Source of the DNA: Polytrichum commune
Taxonomy: Eukaryota > Streptophyta > Polytrichopsida > Polytrichales > Polytrichaceae
DNA length: 64,000 bases
NCBI GenBank assembly: GCA_950295325.1
Contig: OX485804.1
Location: 37,510,001 to 37,574,000 of the forward strand
Direction of reading: 5' to 3'
Part shown: in pieces, positions 50,471 through 62,600 of the stretch
How positions within the stretch are numbered: position 1 is the stretch's first letter
Layout: each line of letters begins with the position of its first letter
Notes under the pieces: model-generated
What the model saw: only the letters and a program-made list of their open reading frames with translations
The model's database searches: none
Told to the model about the DNA's origin: nothing
Position numbers and translations under genes: made by a program

Positions 50471-50572
50471 TCCCTCCAACTCCTACATAGAGAGAAACAA
50501 ATGGCATTAACAAAATGAAAGACAAATGAGATGAAGCAGCAAAGAAATTGTGAAAATTTGACCATATCTCTT

Positions 50573-50594
50573 AATCCCACGGATCCGTGGGATT
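50573..50594. repeat. Solitary copy of the GGATCC palindrome
   Basis: A perfect 22-bp palindrome with half-site AATCCCACGGA, identical to the unit of the satellite at 56.7-58.1 kb, here alone about 100 bp upstream of the methyltransferase-like gene's ATG. Confidence 0.95.
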
Positions 50595-50707
50595 GGAGCA
50601 AATTGTCCACGAAGCCGCAACCGAGGTGCCTGACGAGTGAAAATCTGCTGGGTGGGGGGCGTCCTCCCTCACCAACTAAACTTCAATTGGTCACCCCTTA
50701 CCTCCAT

Positions 50708-51961
50708 TTCTCAGCTGACTTGATCACAAGTGGTGTGTAAAACACCTTTTCTTTATTGATTTTCACTTTCTCAAGAGCATTTACAAATGCTTTGCTCATA
50801 CATAGAGTTTGCTTTTTGCATCCCCACCTTTAATACCACTGTGACAGCAGTCCCTTCTACAGGTAGTCAAGCATGATCATGTGCATCTCTAAAGTAACAT
50901 TCTACTGGAATTAAGCTTCATGCAGCTGCAGCCTTGCACCACTTATCCTAATTACTAGAATAATACTAGGCAATTTCCCTGTGGCCCTCACAAGGAGCGC
51001 ATGAGACGAAGGAATTTCTTCTCCTTGACGTGCCCAACAACAGTCATCTCCTCACCTTCTTCCAACAAGCTCTGTAGTCATTCAAGCAGCAGCCGGATTA
51101 GTCCAAGACATCACCAATTTGAGCCAATTCACAAGATTGAACCACGAGGAACCCAATCCAACAACCGCTCCACTGCATATCAGAAACCTGTGCATTCCCC
51201 TATCGATCAACTTCGCGAGGACGGTCTTTCAGATCACAGAATCGAGAGAAAGAAGCAATGTAGATAAAGGCCTGTACTCACAAAAAGCGCTAACTGACAT
51301 TATCTGGGGGAAAGAAGTATATATGTCTACATGGCACACAACCTATGTCAGGTACTTACATGAAATTAATACCTTACCAAGGTTTATGTACCTTCCTTCC
51401 ACAGAAAACTAGAGAGAGTATTGCAACCTGAATAGTATATAAGTTATTTCTGTTATGAAGTACATCTATTACAACCAGCGCCTGTGTACTCTTTGTGAAG
51501 ATCTAAGATGATAAACCATAGCCATAAGCAGCAGTCCTTATCTACTCAGATAGGGTGACTGAAATCACCTTCAAATCTGTTGACGCCTGGCTGATTGGTT
51601 ATTGCTCTGACATTGTAGTCTGTGCATCCTCTGCGACTCTTCGCCTGTTGATGCCACCTCATGAATTCGCCTCATGCTTGCTCCCACATTACAAGTGAAA
51701 TTCGAATTGGCATTTAGTAATTCCTTCTGACCTTACCTAATTGATAACAATAATTTTAATCAAAACCGATATAGAAACCCCAAAAAATTATGATTGGATG
51801 ACAAGATATGATAAACAAAGTCCTCATTAAATTTATCATCCTTTCCCAATCTACTATGGATGATCATGGACTCGTCCTTTCAACAACCCCAGTGTGGTCA
51901 TTCATATCATTGCAATCTGCATGTGGAGAGTTCAAATGAGTCACAAGAATCATTACACCAC
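50708..51961. other. Intergenic, nothing recognised
   Basis: Only short open frames. One plus-strand frame (51001-51267, MRRRNFFSLTCPTTV) has no recognisable domain. The right edge is the ACCAC target duplication of the solo LTR. Confidence 0.4.
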
Positions 51962-54800
51962 TGTGAACCCTTTGAGTGGTCCACCACTCTGCGGGATCAC
52001 TTTTAGTTAGAATGTTAGCATTAAAAGTTAGAATTGATAGGGAATTTAGGGAAAATTAGTTCATTTAGCATTTAGCCTAGAAGAAGGAAGGTCAAAATGA
52101 AACTAAGTAGTGCTAGAAGATAGCAAAGTAGAAAAAATATGCTAGCTAGTAAAAACAACTAGCTAAGCAAATATTAGTAGATGCTAGTTATTAAGCAAAT
52201 GTTAGTAGATGCTAGCTAAGCAAGTGTTAGTTTATTAGTTAGTGTGAGGCACACAAGACGATTGGAGGTGTTTTACGTAAGAAGATAAAATCGGCGTGAA
52301 GAATTTTGAAGACAAAAAAGAAAGAAAGCAAGGGGGATACTTGCCCACTTGCCCCCTTGCCAACTCGATGGCGGAAAAATTAGAAAGATTTCTAAAGGTT
52401 TTTTGTCGGAGCCACCTCGGCGAGAGGGTGGCAACCTCAACCGGGAAAACCCCCGAGCCAAAATTTCGGGAAAGGGTTTGAAAAATGGATCCGGTGGAGG
52501 AGGGGTCCAACCCTTTTGTGAGAGGGTTTAAAAACCCCTCCTTCCACCTTGTAGCTCTCTCTCTTTCTCTAGTTTTTGGGCGAAGCCCTGCTTCAATGTA
52601 GTTAGGAAAAAATCCTTTAGCATGTATTATCAATGGTCTAGAAGAAAGGCTTGAGAACCTCCTCTACTCTCTCTCTCCTAGTTAGGTTGTGTGTTTATTA
52701 ACACACCAACAAAATTATTCCTTCTTTTGTAGAGGTAGGTTGGATGGTAGAGTTTTGAGTAGAGGCATTATAGACCTCATCTGCCAATGCCCTGAAGGCT
52801 TAGTTCAAAAGCTAGAACAAGATACTTATCATTTTTCTCTTAGAGAGATTTCATATAGCTATCCATAGCCGTTTCCCATTTGTGATTTGGTTGAGATGAC
52901 AATTAGTTATGGATTTTCAAAGATGGAGTAGAAAAACTGGGTGGTCTTGTGGGTAGCGGCTGCTGGATCAGACCTGCGAGCCCAATAGGAATTTTAATTC
53001 CAAGAAATTATATTTTTCCCAAGTAGAACTTTTGTGTAGCTTTCCAAAATGGCTTAGAACATTTGATTTGAGCATGATTTGAATTAGATATGAATTGTGC
53101 AAGATGGGACACATAGTTTGAGAACTTTTGGTTGACTGCTGCATTGCAGAGGACCTGCTGGGTTCACTTCGGCTTACCTTTCTAATCACATATTTTTATC
53201 AAATACATCTTTTTAATATCTCTCCAGGGTCATATAGAACGTTTGATTTGACTAAGATTTGAATTAGATATGAATTGTTGAAGGCGAGATACATAGTTTA
53301 AGCCTTCTTGATTGACTGCTGTGTTACAAGGAGTCCGCTGAATTTCTATTAGCTTAACCTGCTGATGTCATAATTTTTCTAGTTAGAGCTTGTTCATAGC
53401 TTTCCAATGGTATAAGGAAAGCCTAGATCCAAGTAGTAAGGAATGTGCTATGAATTTTTTAAGTTAGAAGGTAGATAGGTGGGTTGGAAGGGTCGGTTGA
53501 ATCGACCTCACACTTCCAACCCTCATAACTTTTGCATTTCTTATCCGATTAGAGTGATTTTTAGATCATTGGAAAGATAATTTGGTGCACTAAGTATAAA
53601 TATTATGCTTAGGATTAAATTACAGGGCAGAATAACACTTTATATTTTAATTGTTAACTAAGGTACGCTTACTACCAAACTAGTTACAAAGAAGGAGGCA
53701 AGGTCGACGCTCGGAAAGTGGAGCAAGGAAGGAGGTAGCGGCTCGGCCTACATCAAGCCCAAATCAACCGAGGAAAATTGAGGTAAATTAACTAACCTTA
53801 AGCCTTCCATTTAGGATTGGAGGGAGCACGGCTAAGATACGCATTTCTAAACCCACTCACCTATCTCGTAAGGTCAAGTGGCTTGACCACTTGACCGCCA
53901 AGGGAGTACCCAATTCCATTGTTTTCGGGGCCCTTGGTATGTTTTGTGGTAGTAGCTTCATTTATTAGCAAGTTTCGTGTGTGGTAAGTCGGATTAATCA
54001 CCGACACGACCACTCTGAATGTTGTTGGTGGAAAGGTGGGGTTAATGACCCGCGAATCCACTATTATGTTGTTGGCCCCATAGATTGGGAGTAATGGCCC
54101 CAATTTATGAAGATTGCGCAACATGTTGAACCTACAGGTCGCCCGTCACCCTGGTCCCATTGAGTTGTATTTCGTGGTCTATCCAGTGTAAACACATTTA
54201 ACAATCAAAACATACCAAATAAATCGTAAACCCTTGTTGGCAAGAGACCCGAGGTAAGGGGTGATGCCTAATATGTTAATGTAGTAAGTTAGGACGTGCA
54301 AACAAAAGTAAGTAATTAAGAAGGAATTTGTGTGAAGGGTGGGACTTAGGCCAAGTTCCCCCGCTTAGAAAACTAAATAGAACTAAATAAAGAAATAGGA
54401 AGAATTGAATGGTCCATCAAATTGTCGTTATTCCGTTCGTTGAGTTAGGGTGGTATGAGTCACACCCGGTTGGGTGTATCAGAACCATCCCAATTCACAA
54501 ATTAGGATTGCCTTGGTTTCAAGGCTGGTGCGTCTGCGCGTAGAATAGGTTGTAGGTTAAGGTTAGAACTAGATATGAAATTGGTTAGTGGAGTTTAAAG
54601 CCACACTAGTAAAAAACTAAGGCCTAACCTCCGGAGGTACTACGGCGCATATTTAATCTCCCTTAAAAATCTAACTACTCACGTTATACACCTATCATCC
54701 GGGTTCGGCTTGGGCGCCTGCAAATGCAGGCCACCTTCACCGAAGGGCTTGTGTGATACTTTTAGGCTCCCTCGAAAAGGGGTGGCCCAAAAGTACCACA
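51962..54800 (+). repeat. Solo LTR of the gypsy family, with perfect TSD
   Basis: A 2839-bp copy of the LTR, opposite in orientation to the element at 30.5-43.2 kb. It begins TGTGAACCC and ends CCACA, flanked by ACCAC on both sides (51957-51961 and 54801-54805). The perfect 5-bp TSD fixes the true LTR borders. Only a few substitutions from the other copies were seen (for example near 54527 and 54645). A solo LTR with both TSDs is the usual product of recombination between the two LTRs of one insertion. Confidence 0.95.
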
Positions 54801-54805
54801 ACCAC

Positions 54806-55086
54806 CATAGCTAGGCATGGAGGCCATATTTCGCATCAATTGCAAAAGCAGAGTTTCTTTGGAACTGGCTACAAAGGTTTTGAAACCTCACAAGGATATA
54901 AACAAGTTTCATACTGGAATAATGAATCCATACGCAAGCTACTCCTATAGAGATGACCTTTCGTATGTCCAACCATCTATGCTTTTGACTCTTCGCCCTC
55001 ATCTAGAATGATAGTTGTAGAGCATCTGTCAAATCTGAGATCCTAGCCTTTCTCTAACCCAAAGGCAGCCCGGCCTTAATGGACTG
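54806..55086. other. Intergenic, nothing recognised
   Basis: Short open frames only; no structure noticed. Confidence 0.35.
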
Positions 55087-55255
55087 ACTAAATATGTTGA
55101 TTAGTGTTGGAAACACTAATAGTCGACGAAAACGCTAAATGTCAATTGTCTTCATAGTGTTAGAACATCAAATGTCAACTCTAACACTATTTGTACCAAT
55201 TAATAACTTTGAATATTTACATAAGCGCATTTAGTGTTAGATGATTTTTTTGTAG
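55087..55255. mobile_element. Partial CACTA-like element
   Basis: Begins CTAAATATGTTGATTAGTG and is nearly identical for about 168 bp to the left part of the element at 56071. It lacks the first two bases (CA) of the terminus and everything after TTTTTTTGTAG. It is a truncated copy or a smaller derivative. Confidence 0.65.
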
Positions 55256-56070
55256 CATGTAAGGGCAGCAACGTCTGCCAATCTGAAGCATGATTCTTCA
55301 CATTGCTTCAGGCTAAGCATATGGCCGTATGTAACCCTGAGCGTTGGCCAATAACTTGGAGCACCTTAGAGGAGGGATTCAACTTGCACACTCCGTCTGC
55401 TAAAACACCTAATTCATTTTTGCATCTATTGAGTCGCACCGACCCAACACCACTAAAACCTAATTTGATCAGTGCATGCATGCCCAACTGATGTTGATGA
55501 GTGCGGAAAGAAGATGATTCAGCTCAGGGCTGCACCAGCTCAACAGATGGGTCCTGGTAAATTAGAGATGAGGTTCCTGGTCGTAGCGAAATGCAAAAAT
55601 CCAAAATATAGCAGGAAGGCGAAATGGAAAGCATGTGAAGTGATTTGAGTGGAGGCAGGCTACTTCACCATGAAGCTCATGTGTGATGACTCTCTCCCCT
55701 GATCTATCTATCTATCTATCTATCTTGAGAAGCCCTCTTGCTCCTCTCGAACTTTTCTGTGCAGCGTTGTGGATTCGACAGTCCTCTCATTCTCCACTCC
55801 CCATCTTTGCAGCTAGCAGCACTGCTCTTGGTGCCCCCTTGCCCGCAGACCTTCCTCTCACCTCCCGTGACTGCACCCTCTTCCCGGCTTCCAAAACCGG
55901 CAGGGCTTAGCCCTCAGAGTTTCTCAGCCAGCCTGAGGGGGAGAGAGAGAGAAATGAGAGAAAACCCCCAGCTCTCCCCGGACCCCCCTCAAGGCCTCCT
56001 ATTTTTCCGCTGCCCGCCTCTCACCCTCGGGCAGCTCAAAAGATTCCCCTTCCTTCCAGTCGGCGGATTT
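55256..56070. other. Intergenic with a short tetranucleotide repeat
   Basis: A TATC microsatellite of about seven units lies at 55699-55727. Pyrimidine-rich stretches follow. The open frames here (55683-56076) have no recognised domain and are not called. Confidence 0.45.
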
Positions 56071-56470
56071 CACTAAATATGTTGATTAGTGTTGGAAACA
56101 CTAATAGTCGACGAAAATGCTAAATGTCAATTGTCTTCATAGTGTTAGAACATCAAATGTCAACTCTAACACTATTTGTACCAATTAGTAACTTTGAATA
56201 TTTACATAAGCGCATTTAGTGTTAGATGATTTTTTTGTAGATCTTCAAATGAAGAATTGGAGGTAGGATATGTGAGCCTCATATAAAATGTAATATGCTA
56301 GGAATTTGATATTACAAAAATTTAAACTTAATGGAACCCAACTCAGATAATGCAAAATAAAGACAAAGGAAATTCTAACACTAATTGTAATTTCAAGTGA
56401 CATTTAGTGTTTTGGGTAACTATTGGCTCTAACACTAATCTCCATCCAACACTAATCAACCTATTTAGTG
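56071..56470. mobile_element. CACTA-like non-autonomous element
   Basis: The left terminus CACTAAATATGTTGATTAG is mirrored by the right terminus (inverted: CACTAAATAGGTTGATTAG). Subterminal ACACTAA/TTAGTGTT motifs repeat on both strands throughout, as in CACTA (En/Spm) transposons. The 3-bp flanks do not match (TTT against TAG), so the TSD is absent or decayed. There is no transposase frame in the 400 bp. Confidence 0.7.
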
Positions 56471-56654
56471 TAGTTCCAAACAGACTAGATTATTTTCAAG
56501 AAAATGGTGTATAGATTCTCGTAATTCATAAAGTTTACTAACTTATCATGAAAAAAATAGGAAAAATTCATGAAAAATCTCATTTTTTGGCAAAATGAAA
56601 ACCCGTAGGATTGAAGACTATAGCCTCCTCTGTGAGATTTTATGCACATTCATC

Positions 56655-58132
56655 AATTCCACGGATCCGTGGGATTGCAAGACGTGGGCCCCGCTGCCCA
56701 TGAATGTAAACATTCTCCTATCCCACGGATCCGTGTGATTAATGTTTATCTTGTTGCATGACAATGTGCATACTATTCAATCCCACGGGTCCGTGGGATT
56801 GATGAATGTTAGCTCCGATGTAAAAATGTATGCACATGTATCAATCCCACGGATCCGTGGGATTGATGAATGTTAGCTCCGATGTACAAATGTATGCATA
56901 TGCATTAATCCCACGGATCCGTGGGATTGATGCATGTCGGCATCGTTGCTCAACTACGTAAACACTTACCAATCCCACGGATCCGTGGGATTGGTGAATG
57001 TTAGCTCCGATGTAAAAATGTATGCACATGCATCAATCCCACGGATCCGTGGGATTGGGGAATATCGGCATTGTTGCTCAACAGCGTAAACACTTGCCAA
57101 TCCCACGGATCCGTGGGATTGGTGAATGTTAGCTCCGATGTAAAAATGTATGCACATGCATCAATCCCACGGATCCGTGGGATTGGCAAGTGTTTACGCT
57201 GTTGAGCAACAATGCCGATATTCCCCAATCCCACGGATCCGTGGGATTGATGCATGTCGGCATCGTTGTTCAACTGCGTAAACACTTGCCAATCCCACGG
57301 ATCCGTGGGATTGGTGAATGTTAGCTCCGATGTAAAAATGTATGTACATGCATCAATCCCACGGATCCGTGGGATTGGTGAATGTTGGCATCGTTGCTCA
57401 ACTGCGTAAACACTTGCCAATCCCAAGGACCCGTGGGATTGATGAATGTCGGCATCGTTGCTCAACAGCGTAAACACTTGCCAATCCCAAGGATCCGTGG
57501 GATTGATGCATGTCGGCATCGTTGCTCAACAGCGTAAACACTTGCCAATCCCACGGATCCGTGGGATTGGTGAATGTTAGCTCCGATGTAAAAATTTATG
57601 CACATGCATCAATCCCACGGATCCGTGGGATTAATGCATGTCGGCATCGTTGCTCAACTGCGTAAACACTTGCCAATCCCAAAGATCCGTGGGATTGATG
57701 AATGTCGGCATCGTTGCTCAACTGCGTAAATACTTGCCAATCCCACGGATCCGTGGGATTGGTGAATGTTAGCTCTGATGTAAAAATTTATGCACATGCA
57801 TCAATCCCACGGATCCGTGGGATTGGTGAATATCGGCATCGTTGCTCAACTGCGTAAACACTTGCCAATCCCAAGGATCCGTGGGATTGATGAATGTCGG
57901 CATCGTTGCTCAACTGCGTAAACACTTGCCAATCCCACGGATCTGTGGGATTGATGAATGTTAGCTCCGATGTAAAAATATATGCACATGCATCAATCCC
58001 ACGGATCCGTGGGATTGATGAATGTCGGTATCGTTGCTTGATGTGGTAGGCAAAATTTAATGTGACGAATCGGGAGTAAATTGTTGTTCCCAACAAAAAA
58101 TACATTCTCCAATCCCACGGATCTGTGGGATT
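56655..58132. repeat. Satellite of 23 GGATCC-centred palindromes at about 64-bp spacing
   Basis: Each unit carries a 22-bp palindrome (half-site AATCCCACGGA), mostly perfect, separated by spacers of about 40 bp. Two spacer types mostly alternate: one with GTTAGCTCCGATGTAAAAATG, the other with GTCGGCATCGTTGCTCAAC and GCGTAAACACTTGCC. The alternation implies a roughly 128-bp higher-order dimer. At about 57178-57235 one spacer of the second type is inverted relative to its neighbours. Open frames across the array (NPTDPWDWQVFT-type peptides, minus strand) follow from the repeat and are not treated as genes. Confidence 0.9.
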
Positions 58133-58236
58133 GGTGAATTTCTCACTTCTATCAAAAGCTGGGGAATTTAGCTGAATGCAGTTTCATGTTCAGTCAGCAA
58201 TGAAAAGTCTAGATGCAAATGGAATGATTGCTTTAC

Positions 58237-58952
58237 TTATGAATCATAGAGTGTCTCCGATCGAGCCTTTTTCGGTTGCTCCCTCGAGGCCTCTTTGTTT
58301 GGCGCTCTTGCTTCCATCAGATGTCCCGCGCCTCCCCGCATAGCCGGTGTAATACAGTTTGCGCGCTTCTCTTCCCCCTCTAAAGCCGTCACTTCGTGAT
58401 CTGGAAATTCTATATCATCCGTGTCCCTATAGATATGTCCTCTATCAGGGCTATCTTCTCGCTAATGAATCACAAACATATCTCGTGTTAGTTCAAACTA
58501 TTGCAATGATTAGAGTTTCAACAGAAACTTAAGCCTCCAAGGAAAACACTTACATCGTCCGCGGGAGGATCACTTGTCTGCTGAGGTGAATCCATCTTAC
58601 TAGCATCACTCGCTCTGCTACTCGATTCCTTCTCTTGTTCGCTCTCGTCCATCGCTGTTGCAACTGAGGTCCCGTGAATCTTGCCCGCGTCCTCAGCTTC
58701 TGCTATTGACTCTAGGTGTAACGACCGTATTTTACATCTCCCTCTCCAAGTTCCTCCCTGATCCTCTTCCGCTTCGTCGCTCAAGTTCGATGGAGTTCCA
58801 CGACCCTCAATGCTCGGGGTGTCCTTCTTCTTCAGATCCCTCGCAGCGCGCCTCTTCTGCTTCGAGTTGCTGAAGTTCGTCCTGCCCCTCCTCTTCCTAG
58901 GCTTCCGTGACGGCTCCGCTGAAGAGACTGCTGTGTGCCCTGTTTCCTTCAT
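58237..58952 (-). CDS. Two-exon gene of unknown function, basic/acidic nuclear-type protein
   Basis: Exons 58952-58554 and 58461-58237 (minus) join in phase 0 through a GTAAGT donor and a CATTAG acceptor, giving 207 residues. I chose the ATG opening MKETGHTAVSSAEPSRK; the frame is open further upstream but without an ATG. The N-terminal half is very basic (KPRKRRGRTNF, KQKRRAARDLKKK), plausibly a nuclear localisation signal. The middle is acidic and Ser-rich (MDESEQEKESSSRASDAS). The second exon has DTDDIEFPDHEV and a polar tail. No domain is recognised and the low complexity suggests a disordered protein. It begins about 660 bp from, and is divergently oriented to, the SWIM gene at 59.6 kb, so the two could share a promoter region. 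Confidence 0.5.
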
Positions 58953-59613
58953 GTGTGCGTCTCGATGCCCCACCAATGCCCGAACTTCTCTGCTCCTACA
59001 CAAACTCTCATGCACACTAGCTACTCTCACGAGATGCTCCTCCCGGAACTAATCGTACGTTCATGTCTCCCAAGCTAGTCCTCCGTATCCCTTTCCTTTG
59101 TATTTAATTTCTATCAAGCTATGTCATCGAATTATATTCCCACGTTTAATAAAACGCGGTATCCGAGATTAGATCACTGACAACACTGACATCAGTTACT
59201 AATCTATTTCGAATTTGTCGATATATTTACGCATCTCTCCTGACAATGACGGCCTCCACAAATTTTCAAATTTATTATTTTTCCATAAAAGGTACATACA
59301 CCTTTAGGGTTTAACTTCATCATTTCGGCATAGCATATATTAGGTTATCAAGAATGAGTTATTTTTTAGTGCGTAGGAAAATTAGTCTATACTGACATGT
59401 ATCATATTTGGTGGTCAAAAAATAATGACTATTACTGGAGTACATTCTAATCCTACATGAAACAGGTTGTCTAGAATTGACATGAATAAATATTGACTAT
59501 TAATTGATCTACGAGGTTGTCATATATTTGGGTATTAGTGTCTACCCAAGGTGTATATAATACCCAATTATTGGTACCCTTTCCTTCATGTCATCTCATC
59601 ATATTCTTCTCCA
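58953..59613. other. Intergenic between two divergent genes
   Basis: Holds both putative 5' regions. On the minus strand a 20-codon upstream frame (59011-58949) ends in a TGA that overlaps the ATG of the 58952 gene. No clear TATA box was singled out. Confidence 0.4.
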
Positions 59614-62600
59614 ATGGGTACTGTCTCACGTCTCCCAAGCCTTGCTCCATTAGGTGCTTCTATTTCATGTCAACTTCACACCACGTTGTCCATCGATGGT
59701 TCTGCAGACGTCAACAACATGAAGATTGCCAACCCACTTGACTGCTCAGTTACTCCGGTGGTCGTCGTTCACACTCCTAAACCACAGACTCCATCTTTGC
59801 GGGCAGTTGATGCAACACTGATACAGAACAAGTCCACTTTCAAGATTCATGCCTATTCTAGAGCAGGGGTTATTAAACCTGGCACTTACTCTAGATCCAT
59901 ATTAAGGAGTGCCAAAGGTCAGAAACTCGATTGCGCAGGATGCACTGCAGTTCGTAGTTTGGGGATTGACCATTGTCATAAACATGACGGTGAGAAATAT
60001 GGCAAAGGGCCCCATATGGAAAATGCCCCATTTTCGTCTGGCACTCCATGATTCTTAATATTTCCCATAATTAACCAAACATTTTCTGACTACATCATGT
60101 ACATGTCTGGGATGTCCAACGATTTCATCAACCTCTCATGTATATATCCCATTATGTTTTTTCAATCCCCCTTTTGCAATTGCATTCACATAGCTTTGTC
60201 AAATTGTTTCTCAATGTCTTCCGCTGCTGTCCAAGCTCCACTCTTCGATGCCATCGAACTTGTTTCTCCTGGATCTCTTATCCCTACATGCATACCTACT
60301 GGCCCTGATGGAACCGCTGATCTCACTCCCCAGTGGCTATCCATTCGTTATGGTTTCGATGCTGATAGCTTGTGGTTAGAGACAGATGTTGTCGATCCAG
60401 AAACTCGAAATGTCCTTTATTCCTTATACGTCCAGCCCGTAACGTTAGAGAATAATGCTCGCGTTTGGAAACTCAAGCCCGGAAGGTATCGCGTCTTTGG
60501 CTTGTCGGAGTCCATGAACGCTTCTACAGTCCTACTCACTCCTCGCAGTTCCTCCACACTGTGCACTGAAGCCCCCTTACTGTCTCGTGTCAAGATCGAA
60601 CCAGGTCTCCGCGTTAGCATCGATTTGTCCGATTCTTCTGATGATGAGGGGAGGCCTTCCCATCCATCAATCCGGTCGAGTGCTAAGCGTCCATCTCCCT
60701 CCTCTTCTCAAGATTCACGTAGGACTACTCCTTTCCTTATACCTTCGCAAACTACTAAACTGATAAACATTCTTCCCTCCCTTCGTTCCCTGGGTAGTAT
60801 GCCTGGAAGCAAGTCAGTCCTTAAAAAACTGAACTATGATTCCATCCGTATTGAGTACGTAGATTTCTTGCCACCGTCGTTCAATGGGGATATAATCTTC
60901 ATTTTTCCTCCCACCCTTCCATCTGCCGTCCAGAAGAATGCTAAATGTATGGAAGGTATGGACAAACGTTACGATGGCCATATGTGGACAAAGACTATGA
61001 CTACTAACATCAGTAACACGTTGGGGTTGTCATTCCGGTCGTCTAACTGTGTAGGTCATCTTCAATGCCACAATCCCAAATGTGGGTTTCTGCAGTGGCC
61101 TAAACGCACATCTGGATTGAACGAGGTCGAGTTCGAAGGTTCTTCCAAAGATGCCTTCCCTGTTGCAGACGGTCCACCTCCAACTTCAACAATAGTCTGT
61201 AAGATCTGTAAAGAACCTCATTTTTGTGTAGCCTCTTGTGATGCAAAAATCTTCTACGTTTTTGGAGATGATACGCAAGAGCGTGCTTGCGTCCATGTAG
61301 GCAACCATAAACATCATGTCAAGGTAGGAGACTATAGGGGCACGCGGAAGATAATAGACGATTTGATCGAACAACATGTTGAGCGCAACCCGCAAGCTAC
61401 CATTTCCAAAATAGTCTTGGAAACTAGCAAGGATGTTTTAGGTAACGTCTTGCTCCGCGAAGAAGACGACCTTCCCACCTTACTTTCTCTGGAACAGCTA
61501 GAGCCTATCTTCCAATGTTGCAAGGAGCTCAACTCCCCTAACTTAAAAAACCGTGTCTACAGTTTCAAGTATCTACGCAGATATGGCGTTCTTGATGGCA
61601 TCACTAAGCTCAGAGGGCTTAGCAACTGGGCCTACGTGCAACGAAACATGTTTCCAGGCCAAGGTGACGACTCCGACAAGGTCTTCATATTCAAGATGTC
61701 CGAGGTGGGACCTGGCAGCGGTGTTGACCTTGTCCGCCGAATGCAACCTAGCGGCGATTTAGAGCACTCATGGATGATGTTTGACCACGTCAAACGAGTT
61801 GCCAACTGGACCACCATGGCCTGCCACGTGTACGACTCCTCTTACCAACGTGTACTCACCATTGCTTGTTGTGATTTCCAGTCTGAGGACAAAGATGCTC
61901 AACTCGTGTTCTGGAAGAACCTTAACCACGTCATGGGTAGGCATGGAATACACAAGCCACAGTTCAAAGGTTTCATGGCGGATAGTGCTCAAGCCAATTG
62001 GAACGTTGTGCGTATCATATACGGATCCGGAGACCCAAAGATACCCATGGAAGGCCGCGAGCGAACGTGTTATTTCCATTGGGCGCAATCCCTACAAAAA
62101 CACACCAAACAATACATCGTGCACGAATTGCAAGATCAACACAAGAAATTGTGTATGCAGTACAAAGATGCACAGTCTGTGGCAGAGGCTGAAACACGTT
62201 ATTTGGCAATCAAAGCCTGGTGGACATCTTCGGGTACCACCTCTGACGCAGGCCTCCACCATTTGAACCATTGGCTTGCGTTTTGGCATTTCCGATACAG
62301 GCAGTGGGGTGGTTTCATGGAACTGGTAAGTATACACTCTTTCATTCAAATTATTCAATTCTTTAAGTTTGCATTTTTTTCTCTGCGTCTAATGTAGTAT
62401 CTAACAATATTAAATCTTTTGCTTTTAAATGGCATGGCCCACCACGACTCCTCCTTGCTCACTTGAGTTTCCGAACATTTCTTAACCAGTTGCCTTCGTA
62501 CAGGAGAAGAAACTTTCTCCGGATGAACTAGCTGAAATGCCCTCTTGCAACCTTGCTGAGACCGTTCACAACAAATGGTTGCAAGCATCCGGCAATAGGG

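Noticed and set aside
57001-57519. Minus-strand 172-codon open frame with NPTDPWDW-type peptides
   Set aside because: It is a by-product of the satellite period; neighbouring overlapping frames carry the same peptides and there are no gene signals.
56655-58132. CRISPR-like array: regularly spaced palindromic repeats with spacers
   Set aside because: Spacers are themselves repeated (two types), the host is a plant and there are no cas genes. It is a tandem satellite.
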